This document shows, piece after piece, positions 36,388-43,349 of a stretch of DNA of 43,840 nt. The stretch covers positions 1 through 43,840 of the forward strand of contig CAJYLQ010000014.1 in NCBI GenBank assembly GCA_913775975.1. Direction: 5' to 3'. Each line of letters starts with the position of its first letter. Position 1 is the stretch's first letter. This DNA comes from an uncultured Sphingomonas sp. (GTDB lineage Bacteria; Pseudomonadota; Alphaproteobacteria; Sphingomonadales; Sphingomonadaceae). Position numbers and translations under genes: made by a program. The notes under the pieces were generated by a model. It ran no database searches, was not told the origin of the DNA, and saw only the letters and a list, made by a program, of their open reading frames with translations.

Positions 36388-37316
36388 GCCGCACCGCCTC
36401 CTCCCTCTACTGGCTGGGCCGGTATTTCGAGCGGGCCGACTTCATAGCCCGGCTGGTCGAGGCGACGATGCGGCTCGACGTGCTGTCGGCCCGCCCCGCC
36501 GGCCGCGCGGCCTGGGATTCGGCGCTGGCCGTGACCTATACCGACGCCGCCTTCGCCGATACCGGCGCGGAGGTCCGCCGGCGCGAGGTCGCCCGGTTCC
36601 TCACCGTCGATGCCGGTCATGGCGGCTCGATCGCGCATTGCGTGGAGGCGGCACGGCTGAACGCCCGCGCGGTCCGCACAGCGCTGACGCGAGAGGCATG
36701 GACCGCGATCAACCGCGCCTGGCTGCTGTTCGATGGCCGCCCGGCCGCCGACGACGCGACCGCCATCCTGAACTTGGTCGATGCGGTGAAGAACGAGACG
36801 CGCGGTTTCGAGGGCGCCGTCCACCGGATGCTGCGCAACCAGACCACCTGGTTCATCCGGCTGGGTCAGGCGGTGGAGCGGGCGGACAACACCGCGCGCC
36901 TGCTCGACGTCAAATACCACCTGCTGCTGCCCGAGGGAGAGCGCGTCGGCGGCGTCGTCGATCGCGACCAGTGGACGACGATCCTGCAGACTGTGTCCGC
37001 CGTCACCGCCTATCGCTGGCTCTATTCGGACGGATTGAAGCCGGGCAACGTCATCGACCTGCTGATCGCCCGTGGCGAGTTGCCGCGCAGCCTGGCCGCA
37101 TCGGTGGAAGAGGCGGTGGAGGTGCTCGCGCTCCTCGCGCGGCGCACGGGCCAGCATGGCGAGGCGGACCGGATGGCGCGTACCCGCGCGACGCGCATGG
37201 CGCGCACCCGCTCGGGAGAGGTCATCGCGTCCGGCCTGCACCAGTTCCTGCAGAGCTTCATCCACGAAAACGCGCTGCTCCACGCAGCGATCGGGCGGCA
37301 GTTCAAGTTCGGCTGA
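36381..37316 (+). CDS. Alpha-E domain protein
   Basis: A 311-residue, mostly alpha-helical protein of the alpha-E family, which is defined by its constant pairing with ATP-grasp and transglutaminase genes. Typical segments are MLSRTASSLYWLGRYFERADFIARLVEATMRLD at the N-terminus, NQTTWFIRLGQAVERADNTARLLDVKYH in the middle and FLQSFIHENALLHAAIGRQF at the end. The repeated ERAD-N-ARL pattern is the family mark. No catalytic residues are recognised; a scaffold or carrier role is only a suggestion. Translational overlap with the ATP-grasp gene indicates stoichiometric coupling. Confidence 0.88.
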   Translation: MLSRTASSLYWLGRYFERADFIARLVEATMRLDVLSARPAGRAAWDSALAVTYTDAAFADTGAEVRRREVARFLTVDAGHGGSIAHCVEAARLNARAVRTALTREAWTAINRAWLLFDGRPAADDATAILNLVDAVKNETRGFEGAVHRMLRNQTTWFIRLGQAVERADNTARLLDVKYHLLLPEGERVGGVVDRDQWTTILQTVSAVTAYRWLYSDGLKPGNVIDLLIARGELPRSLAASVEEAVEVLALLARRTGQHGEADRMARTRATRMARTRSGEVIASGLHQFLQSFIHENALLHAAIGRQFKFG

Positions 37317-37344
37317 CGGAATACGGCGATAGGGGGCAAGGCCG

Positions 37345-38142
37345 ATGCGATTGTCGATCCAGCACCAGACGACCTACCGTTTTTCGGCGCAGCAGGCGCG
37401 CCTCGTCCAGATGCTGCGCCTGACGCCGCAGACGACGCACGACCAGACGGTGATCCGCTGGCGGATCGACGTCGACCGCGACGCGCGCCTGCGCGACCGG
37501 CGCGACGGCTGGGGCAATGCGGTGACGATGCTTTATGTCGAAGGGCCGCTCGACGCGATCACGATCGCCGTGACGGGAGAGGTGCTGACCAGCCATTCGG
37601 ACGGCGTCCTGCGCGGCGTGGAGGAGTCGCTGGCGCCCGATCTCTATCGACGCTCGACCCCCGCGACGCTCGCCGACGAGCCAATCGCGGACTGGGCGAC
37701 CGCGACGGCGGCGGGCGCCGATCCGCTTGCCGCCATGCACCGGCTGAACGCGGGGCTGCACGATCGCTTCTCGGTCGATCGCGGCCGGCCGGAGGCGGGG
37801 CTGACCGCCGCCGTCGCCTGGACGCGGACGACCGCGACGCCGCGCGACATGGCGCAGATGCTGATCGCGGCGGCGCGCGCGCTGACCATCCCGGCGCGCT
37901 ACGTCTCCGGCTATTGCCGTACGGGCGACGACGAGCAGGCGACGCCGCATGGCTGGGTGGAGGCGCATGTCGCCGGGCTGGGCTGGGTCGGCTTCGACCC
38001 CTGTGTCGGCCTGTCGCCGCAGGACGATCATGTCCGCGTCGCGGTCGCGCTGGATGCCGCCGGCGCCGCGCCGATCGCCGGCTCGCGGCTGGGGGAGGGG
38101 GAAGAGCAGCTCGACGTCGAACTGCGCGTGCAGGAGGCCTGA
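37345..38142 (+). CDS. Transglutaminase-like protein lacking the catalytic cysteine
   Basis: A 265-residue member of the bacterial transglutaminase-like family with the N-terminal beta domain (MRLSIQHQTTYRFSAQQARLVQMLRLTPQT) and the papain-like core from about 150. The normal core motif GVCxDxAH reads ATPRDMAQ here, so proline (P166) replaces the nucleophile, while H202 (PHGWVEAHV) and D218 (FDPCVG) remain at their expected places. The rest of the fold (LIAAARALTIPARYVSGY) is well conserved and there is no frameshift, so the protein is likely made but not a normal cysteine protease or transglutaminase. AGGGGG lies eight bases before the ATG. It is the last gene of the operon; the Anbu peptidase often linked to such operons is not next to it. 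Confidence 0.85.
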   Translation: MRLSIQHQTTYRFSAQQARLVQMLRLTPQTTHDQTVIRWRIDVDRDARLRDRRDGWGNAVTMLYVEGPLDAITIAVTGEVLTSHSDGVLRGVEESLAPDLYRRSTPATLADEPIADWATATAAGADPLAAMHRLNAGLHDRFSVDRGRPEAGLTAAVAWTRTTATPRDMAQMLIAAARALTIPARYVSGYCRTGDDEQATPHGWVEAHVAGLGWVGFDPCVGLSPQDDHVRVAVALDAAGAAPIAGSRLGEGEEQLDVELRVQEA

Positions 38143-38158
38143 TCCGGGCGCCCGTGCG

Positions 38159-38899
38159 TCAGACCGGATCGGTCAGCAGCTGCCAGCCAGCGGGGCCCAG
38201 CGCTTCCAGCGGGCGATAGCGCGTCTTGTAGTCCATCCGCGCCGACCCCTTCACCCAATAGCCCATATAGACATAGGGCAGGCCCGCATCGCGGGCATGG
38301 GTGATGTGATCCATGATGATGAAGTTGCCCATCGCCGTCCGCGTCGGGTGGTCAGGGTCGAAGAAGCTGTAGATCATCGACAGTCCGTCCGCCTGCCGGT
38401 CGGTCAGGCACGCGCCGATCAGCCGCCCGCGCCGGCCGTTCACCGCCGGCTCGCGATATTCGACGATCAGCGAGTTGACCGGCGAATGTTCGATCATGTC
38501 GGCATAATCGTCCTCATCCATCCCGGTCATGCCGCCCTGCGGATGGCGCGCGGCGAGATAGCGGCGCATCAGCTGATACTGTTCGTCGGTCGCCCAGGCG
38601 CGGCAGGCCGTAACCTCAAGGTCGGCATTGCGGCGCAGCAATTTGCGCTGCGTGGCGTTCGGCACGAACCCCCCGGTCACGACGCGCACCGACACGCAGG
38701 CGGTGCAGCCCGCGCAGGACGGCCGATAGGCGACGCCCTGGCTGCGACGAAATCCGATTCGGCCCAGCGCGTCGTTCAGCTCGGTGGCATGCGGACCCAC
38801 CAGTTCGGTAAAGACCTTCCGCTCCTGCCGCCCGGGCAGATAGGGGCAAGGTGACGGATTGGTGACAAAAAAGCGCGGAAAGCGAAATGGCGCAGTCAC
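38159..38899 (-). CDS. bpt: Aspartate/glutamate leucyltransferase (N-end rule)
   Basis: A 246-residue aminoacyl-tRNA-protein transferase. Bpt adds Leu to proteins with N-terminal Asp or Glu, marking them for ClpS/ClpAP. Landmarks are [24 protein letters not shown] at the N-terminus, [16 protein letters not shown] with its four cysteines, and [17 protein letters not shown] plus [21 protein letters not shown] at the C-terminal GNAT-like part. The sequence and length are those of Bpt rather than the longer eukaryotic Ate1. The start is a GTG at 38899. It converges with the transglutaminase-like gene 16 bases away and is divergent from the small exported protein across 192 bases, in which no further gene or strong promoter was recognised. 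Confidence 0.93.
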   Translation of the reverse strand: MTAPFRFPRFFVTNPSPCPYLPGRQERKVFTELVGPHATELNDALGRIGFRRSQGVAYRPSCAGCTACVSVRVVTGGFVPNATQRKLLRRNADLEVTACRAWATDEQYQLMRRYLAARHPQGGMTGMDEDDYADMIEHSPVNSLIVEYREPAVNGRRGRLIGACLTDRQADGLSMIYSFFDPDHPTRTAMGNFIIMDHITHARDAGLPYVYMGYWVKGSARMDYKTRYRPLEALGPAGWQLLTDPV

Positions 38900-39091
38900 C
38901 GACGAAAGATCCCCAACATGTGAGCGTGTTGCGCCTTATGAAGTCAGCGGCACGATGTGTGAAGCGTATTTACCATGGAATTGCGTCTCAATCTTTAATG
39001 TCCACGCCGGATCGGCATGGGTTGCCGCCATCGGATTGGAACGCTACCGGGCAAACTTGCGTTACGCGCATGAACCAAGGGAGCAGATGTT

Positions 39092-39334
39092 ATGCGTATG
39101 AAGACGATCATGATGGCCGCCGTTGCCACCGCGATGACCGCGTCGCCGGTCCTCGCCCAGGCGAACCCGGCTGCCAGCCTGTCGGTCGCCAAGGCGTCGC
39201 GCTCGACGGGTTCGGGCGAGAAGTCGAACAAGCTGGCGGGTGCCGGCCTGATCGGCGCGATCCTGGCTGCCGGCATCATCGCGATCCCGGTGATCCAGAT
39301 CGTGAAGGACAGCGACAACTCGGACAGCAACTGA
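39092..39334 (+). CDS. Small exported hypothetical protein
   Basis: An 80-residue protein with a signal peptide (MRMKTIMMAAVATAMTASPVLAQ) and a mature chain of about 57 residues. A Ser/Gly/Lys-rich segment is followed by a Gly/Ala-rich hydrophobic helix (LAGAGLIGAILAAGIIAIPV) and a short acidic tail (DSDNSDSN). AAGGGAG is well placed before the ATG at 39092. The helix suggests membrane association after export. I do not recognise the family. It is transcribed alone and followed by a pair of tandem hairpins and a strong terminator, so it is probably highly expressed. Confidence 0.75.
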   Translation: MRMKTIMMAAVATAMTASPVLAQANPAASLSVAKASRSTGSGEKSNKLAGAGLIGAILAAGIIAIPVIQIVKDSDNSDSN

Positions 39335-39395
39335 TCCGGTTGCCGTAGCGTCGCTACGGCAGACTGATCCGCTGTCCGTGGCATCGCCACGGCAA
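39330..39395 (+). repeat. Two tandem 33-base hairpin units in the 3' UTR
   Basis: Unit 1 (39330-39362) and unit 2 (39363-39395) both begin ACTGATCCG and match at 26 of 33 positions. Each forms a hairpin: GCCGTAGCG/CGCTACGGC around T in unit 1, and CCGTGGC/GCCACGG around ATC in unit 2. One A-T pair in unit 1 is a G-C pair in unit 2, a compensatory change. Unit 1 includes the stop codon of the small protein. A duplicated RNA structure is likely. Confidence 0.7.
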
Positions 39396-39401
39396 AAGGA
39401 C

Positions 39402-39432
39402 CCGCCCGGTCATCGTACCGGGCGGTTTTTTT
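39402..39432 (+). terminator. Strong Rho-independent terminator
   Basis: CCGCCCGGT (39402-39410) and ACCGGGCGG (39417-39425) pair perfectly around CATCGT and are followed by seven T residues. It ends the small exported protein transcript and lies before the convergent wrbA gene. Confidence 0.92.
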
Positions 39433-39511
39433 CATGTCCCGTGCCCTGCGCCTTGGGCCGGGGCGGCGAGGGGGCGGCACGGAACCCACCGGCCCGCGCC
39501 GCCCGTTCGGT

Positions 39512-40111
39512 TCACTTCAGTTTCGCGGCTGTCTCGGCGATCCGCTTGCCCTGATAGCGGGCGCCTTCCAGTTCGACGTCGCTCGGCTGGCGGCTGCCGT
39601 CGCCATCGGCGATCGTCGACGCGCCATAGGGCGTGCCGCCCTGCACCGTATCGACGCCCTGCAGGCCGGAATGGCCGTAATCCAGGCCGACGATCGTCAT
39701 TCCGTGATGCAGCAGATTGGTGATGATGGAGAACAGCGTCGTCTCCTGTCCACCATGCTGGCTTGCCGTGGAGGTGAAGGCGCCGCCGACCTTGCCGATC
39801 AGCGCACCCTTCATCCACAGGCCGCCCGTCGTATCCCAGTAGGCCGCCATCTGGCTCGGCATCCGGCCATAACGGGTGGGCGCGCCGACGACGATCGCGT
39901 CATATTGGGCGAGCGCGTCCGGCCCCTCGATCTCGGGATGCGCGGTATCGGTCTTGAAGTGCGCGGCCGCGACGATCTCCGGCGGAGCGGTTTCCTTTAC
40001 GCGGCGGATGTCCACCTCGGCCCCGCCGGCGCGCGCGCCCTCGGCGATCGCGTCCGCCAGCTTCTCGATATGGCCGTAAGAGGAATAATAAAGGACGAGG
40101 ACTTTTGTCAC
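39512..40111 (-). CDS. wrbA: NAD(P)H:quinone oxidoreductase, WrbA type
   Basis: A 199-residue flavodoxin-fold quinone reductase that makes two-electron reductions of quinones with FMN. The phosphate loop is [14 protein letters not shown]; further typical parts are [27 protein letters not shown] and [27 protein letters not shown]. The start is a GTG at 40111 with GGGAG seven bases upstream. It forms tetramers in known members and acts in oxidative stress defence. It is 66 bases downstream of the pirin gene and could share a transcript, though a hairpin lies between. Nothing is missing. Confidence 0.95.
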   Translation of the reverse strand: MTKVLVLYYSSYGHIEKLADAIAEGARAGGAEVDIRRVKETAPPEIVAAAHFKTDTAHPEIEGPDALAQYDAIVVGAPTRYGRMPSQMAAYWDTTGGLWMKGALIGKVGGAFTSTASQHGGQETTLFSIITNLLHHGMTIVGLDYGHSGLQGVDTVQGGTPYGASTIADGDGSRQPSDVELEGARYQGKRIAETAAKLK

Positions 40112-40142
40112 GATAGGGCTCCCATTGGCGATGGATCAGCCA

Positions 40143-40162
40143 CCCCGGCGCGGATGCCGGGG
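40143..40162. terminator. Short GC hairpin between the pirin and wrbA genes
   Basis: CCCCGGC (40143-40149) pairs with GCCGGGG (40156-40162) around GCGGAT, 15 bases after the pirin stop. There is no T run, so termination is uncertain; it may partly attenuate read-through into wrbA. Confidence 0.4.
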
Positions 40163-40177
40163 CGGCGGTAAGAGGGG

Positions 40178-40891
40178 TCAGTGCGCGTCGACCAGCACGA
40201 TCTCCGCCGCTTCCGAGGCGGTGATCGTGTAGGTTCCGGCGGACAACGCGGCACCGTCTCGGGCGTTCACCGGCTCACCGTCGATCGTGACCGTTCCGAC
40301 CGCGGGCACCAGATAGGCGTGGCGCCCGGCGCCGACCGTGTGCGTCACCGTTTCGCCCGGCGCCAGCGTCGCGGCCAGCACCCGCGCCTCCGCTCGGATC
40401 GGCAGCGCGCCATCATCCTCGGCAAAGCCCGAGGCCAGCACGGTCAGCTTTCCCGAACGATCGCCCTTGGGGAACGGACGGGCGCCCCAGCTCGGCTCGC
40501 CGCCGGACGTGGTCGGCTCGATCCAGATCTGGAAGATCGTCGTCGGCTCGTCTTCCAGATTGTATTCCGCGTGGCGCACGCCCGAACCGGCGCTCATCAC
40601 CTGCACGTCGCCGGCGGCGGTGCGGCCCTTGTTGCCCAGCGAGTCCTGATGCGTGATCGCGCCGGTGCGGACATAGGTGATGATCTCCATGTCGCGATGC
40701 GGGTGCGGCGGAAAGCCGCTCTGCGGTGCGATCACGTCGTCGTTCCACACGCGGATCGCGCCCCAGCCCATGCGCTTTGGATCATGGTAGCTCGCGAAGG
40801 AGAAATGATGCCGCGCGTCCAGCCAGCCATGGTTCGCATGGCCCAGGGAGGCGAAGGGGCGGCGGTCGATACGGGTCTGGGTGTCGGTCAT
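40178..40891 (-). CDS. Pirin family protein (YhaK-like bicupin)
   Basis: A 237-residue pirin. The N-terminal cupin holds the metal ligands in PPHPHRDMEIITYV (two His) and GVRHAEYN (His and Glu), all present, so an iron-binding site is expected; members often have quercetinase activity or act as redox sensors. The C-terminal cupin ends with YTITASEAAEIVLVDAH. The start at 40891 (MTDTQTRIDRRPF) follows GGAG; the frame to 41050 is longer but unsupported. It is divergent from a LysR regulator, with a clear inverted repeat in the shared region, and likely cotranscribed with wrbA. Confidence 0.92.
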   Translation of the reverse strand: MTDTQTRIDRRPFASLGHANHGWLDARHHFSFASYHDPKRMGWGAIRVWNDDVIAPQSGFPPHPHRDMEIITYVRTGAITHQDSLGNKGRTAAGDVQVMSAGSGVRHAEYNLEDEPTTIFQIWIEPTTSGGEPSWGARPFPKGDRSGKLTVLASGFAEDDGALPIRAEARVLAATLAPGETVTHTVGAGRHAYLVPAVGTVTIDGEPVNARDGAALSAGTYTITASEAAEIVLVDAH

Positions 40892-40950
40892 CACGGGCAC
40901 TCCGTATGTTCGTGTTGTCCCCAAGATAGGCCGGGCCGCCGTCGCGTAAA

Positions 40951-40978
40951 CGGAAACGATGGAAAACGATCGTTTCCG
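40951..40978. promoter_or_regulatory. Candidate LysR operator between pirin and lysR genes
   Basis: CGGAAACGAT (40951-40960) and ATCGTTTCCG (40969-40978) are a perfect 10-bp inverted repeat spaced by eight bases, and an inner AAACGATCGTTT palindrome (40964-40975) overlaps the right arm. The position between divergent genes and the form suit a LysR-type binding site. Confidence 0.6.
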
Positions 40979-41085
40979 CACAGGGGTGCTGGCCGATCCG
41001 TGGCTCCGCCGTGCAAATCGCCCGTGACAGCCGGGCCCCGGCCGGTGCAATACGGCGCTTCCCCCTTGCGGAGACCGTCCCGACC

Positions 41086-42027
41086 ATGCGCCTGCCCGAT
41101 CTAGAAGCCTGGGCGATCTTCGCGGCGGTGGCCGATCACCAGTCGTTCAGCGGCGCGGCCGACACGATCGGGCTCAGCAAGGCGACCGTGTCCAAGGCGG
41201 TGTCGCGGCTGGAACAGCATCTGGGTCAGTCGCTGTTCCACCGCACCTCGCGCCGGCTGGCGCTGACGGAGGCGGGGCGACCGCTGGCGGATCATGCCCG
41301 CCGCATGGTGGCGGAGGCGCGCGCGGCGGAGGAGGCGGCGCGCGACGCCGCCAGCGCGCCGCAGGGTAGCGTCCGCCTCGCCGCGCCGATGAGCTTCGGC
41401 GTCACCCATGTCGCGCCGCTGGTGGCGGAATTCCTCACCCGGCATCCGGGGGTGGCGATCGACCTTCATCTGTCGGACGCGCGCGTCGACATCATCGGCG
41501 AGGGGTTCGATATCGCGCTGCGCATCGGCGATCTGGCGGACAGCTCGCTGCGCGCGCGGCGGCTGGGCGATATCGTGACGCATATCGTCGCCGCGCCCGC
41601 CTATCTCGCGGCGGCGGGGATGCCGGCGGACGCGGCGGCACTCGCCGGGCATCGGTTGTTGCGTTATGCCAACATAACCGGCAACTGGCGGTTTCGCGGG
41701 CCCGGCGGGGCGGAGGTTTCGATCCGGCCGGACGGGCCGCTGATGGCCAATAGCGGCGACGCGCTGGTGCCCGCGCTGCTCGCCGGGCTGGGGATCGCGC
41801 CATTGCCCGGCTTCATCGTCGGGCCACATATCGCGTCGGGCGCGCTCGTGCCGATCCTGCCCGAATGGACGCCGGCCGCCGTCGGTCTGCACCTTCTCAC
41901 CCCGCCCAGCCCGCTGCGCCCGCAGCGGGTGGAGGCGCTGATCGCCTTCCTGGCGGCGCGATTGCACGATCCGTGCGGCCGGGCTGTCCTACGCGCGGGC
42001 GATCTGTCATCACCGGATCATGGTTGA
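41086..42027 (+). CDS. LysR-family transcriptional regulator
   Basis: A 313-residue regulator with the N-terminal winged HTH (LEAWAIFAAVADHQSFSGAADTIGLSKATVSKAVSRLEQHLGQSLFHRTSRRLALT, about 4-60) and a substrate-binding domain (about 90-300) of the CrgA/DsdC-type subgroup. The start at 41086 (MRLPDLEAWAIF) has GGAGA upstream; the frame to 41011 adds 25 unlikely residues. It is divergent from the pirin-wrbA genes and probably controls them with a quinone-like or electrophile inducer, by analogy with other LysR regulators next to pirin or WrbA genes. The C-terminus runs to 42027, 97 bases before the AI-2E gene. Confidence 0.93.
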   Translation: MRLPDLEAWAIFAAVADHQSFSGAADTIGLSKATVSKAVSRLEQHLGQSLFHRTSRRLALTEAGRPLADHARRMVAEARAAEEAARDAASAPQGSVRLAAPMSFGVTHVAPLVAEFLTRHPGVAIDLHLSDARVDIIGEGFDIALRIGDLADSSLRARRLGDIVTHIVAAPAYLAAAGMPADAAALAGHRLLRYANITGNWRFRGPGGAEVSIRPDGPLMANSGDALVPALLAGLGIAPLPGFIVGPHIASGALVPILPEWTPAAVGLHLLTPPSPLRPQRVEALIAFLAARLHDPCGRAVLRAGDLSSPDHG

Positions 42028-42100
42028 TGGCGCCGCACCGCGAATCTTCGTCGAAGGCCGGGGCACTCTCAACATTCAGGCGCGTTGCGGGCGCGTGAGC

Positions 42101-42122
42101 CTCAACATTCTCAACGTTCGCG
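42101..42122 (+). repeat. Leader motif shared with rnr
   Basis: CTCAACAT followed by TCTCAACGTTCGCG ends one base before the ATG of the AI-2E family gene; the rnr leader has the same 22 bases with one change (9990-10011). A further TCTCAACATTC occurs at 42067-42077, so this leader holds three copies of the TCTCAAC core. Confidence 0.6.
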
Positions 42123-42123
42123 C

Positions 42124-43257
42124 ATGAGCGAAGCCCCGCCGCCGCCCGCCCAGCCGCCGCTGCCCGCCGCCATCCGGGCGCGGCTCGCGCCCGACGCGGC
42201 CGATGCGCGCTTCATCCGCCGCATCGTGATCCTGGTCGTGATGATCGCGGTGGTCGCCGCGCTGTATCGCGCCGGCAATCTGCTGATCCTCGCCTTCGGT
42301 TCCGTGCTGGGCGCGATCGTGATCCGTGCGGTGGCGGATGCGTGGGCGGATCATGCGCGCGTGCCGACGCGCGCCGCGCTGATTCTGGGCTATGCCAGCG
42401 TGCTGGGCGTGATCGGCTTCCTCGTCTGGCTGTTCGGCGTTGAATTTCGCCAGCAGGTCAACGTCCTCGTCACCCGCCTGCCGGGCCTGCTCGACCAGCT
42501 GGATGCCTGGGCGTCGCAGTCGCCGGTCGGCGCCAAGATCGCGGACGCGGTGCGACAGGCCTATGCCGGCAGCCGCGCGGCGCAGGACGTGGGCGGCCTC
42601 GTCACCGGCGGCGGGGAGTTCATTCTGAACTGCATCCTCCTTCTGATCGGCTCGCTGTTCTTCGCCGGCAATCCGAAGGTGTACGAGCGCGGTTTGCTGC
42701 TCCTTATCCCTCCGTCGCAGCGCCCCGCCTTCGAGGATGCCTTGTTCGACGTCGGCGAAACGCTGCGCCTGTGGCTGCGCTCGTCGCTGATCCTGATGAC
42801 GACGATGGGTGTGCTGGTGGGTTTCGGCCTGTGGCTGGCCGACGTGCCTTCCGCCGCCGCGCTGGGGCTGCTCGCCGGCCTGTCGGAGTTCATTCCCTAT
42901 CTGGGCCCGACCGCCGCGATGATTCCGGCGCTGGGCCTCGCCGCGACGAAAGGGACGGGCCCGCTGATCGGTACGCTCGTCACCTATGCCGTGGTGCGGC
43001 TGGTGCAGACGAATTTCATCACCCCCTATGTCCAGCAGCGCGTGATCGCGATCCCGCCGGCCGTCACCGTGTTCGCGATCATCGGCGTCGGCGCGGTGTT
43101 CGGCCTGTTCGGCCTGTTCTTCTCCGCCGCGCTGCTCGTCGTATTTTTCACGCTGGTGCGCAGCCTCTACTTGCGCGAGGTTCTGGGCGAGGATATTCCC
43201 CGCGCCGCGCACGACCGGCTTCTGGTCGGCGACCCTCCCACCTTTACCCGCAATTAA
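42124..43257 (+). CDS. AI-2E (PerM/YdiK) family membrane transporter
   Basis: A 377-residue membrane protein with about eight helices: two near the N-terminus (about 37-75), one near 90-110, a long amphipathic stretch (110-170), and a cluster from 170 to 360. Family marks are GLLAGLSEFIPYLGPTAAMIPA, and TNFITPYVQQRVIAIPPAVTVFAIIGVGAVFGLFGL. The name is historical; some members export AI-2 while others are Na+ or H+ antiporters, and the role here is unknown. The start at 42124 (MSEAPPPPAQPP) has no clear ribosome site but is the only one that leaves the repeat motif outside the gene. It is followed by ctrA after 92 bases. Confidence 0.9.
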   Translation: MSEAPPPPAQPPLPAAIRARLAPDAADARFIRRIVILVVMIAVVAALYRAGNLLILAFGSVLGAIVIRAVADAWADHARVPTRAALILGYASVLGVIGFLVWLFGVEFRQQVNVLVTRLPGLLDQLDAWASQSPVGAKIADAVRQAYAGSRAAQDVGGLVTGGGEFILNCILLLIGSLFFAGNPKVYERGLLLLIPPSQRPAFEDALFDVGETLRLWLRSSLILMTTMGVLVGFGLWLADVPSAAALGLLAGLSEFIPYLGPTAAMIPALGLAATKGTGPLIGTLVTYAVVRLVQTNFITPYVQQRVIAIPPAVTVFAIIGVGAVFGLFGLFFSAALLVVFFTLVRSLYLREVLGEDIPRAAHDRLLVGDPPTFTRN

Positions 43258-43286
43258 CCTTTTGCCTTCAGAGGTTGTTTGGTTAA
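43254..43286 (+). promoter_or_regulatory. Inverted TTAACC half-sites upstream of ctrA
   Basis: TTAACC (43254-43259, overlapping the stop of the upstream gene) and GGTTAA (43281-43286) are inverted half-sites 21 bases apart. TTAAC is the core half of the CtrA box, and ctrA is autoregulated in Caulobacter, so these may be CtrA sites; no full TTAA-N7-TTAAC box is seen. Confidence 0.45.
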
Positions 43287-43349
43287 TGTTTCAGGATCGG
43301 CCGTTCGCCTTTTAAGATGGGCGGCCCCGCGGATACAGGGGACTGGTTG

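Noticed and set aside
38900..39091. Possible small genes in the 192-base gap between bpt and the small exported protein
   Set aside because: Open frames here have no ribosome site and run into the neighbours; the gap is slightly AT-richer and probably holds the two divergent promoters, which I could not place.
39330..39395. Tandem repeat considered as CRISPR
   Set aside because: Only two units, no spacers, no cas genes; each unit is a simple hairpin.
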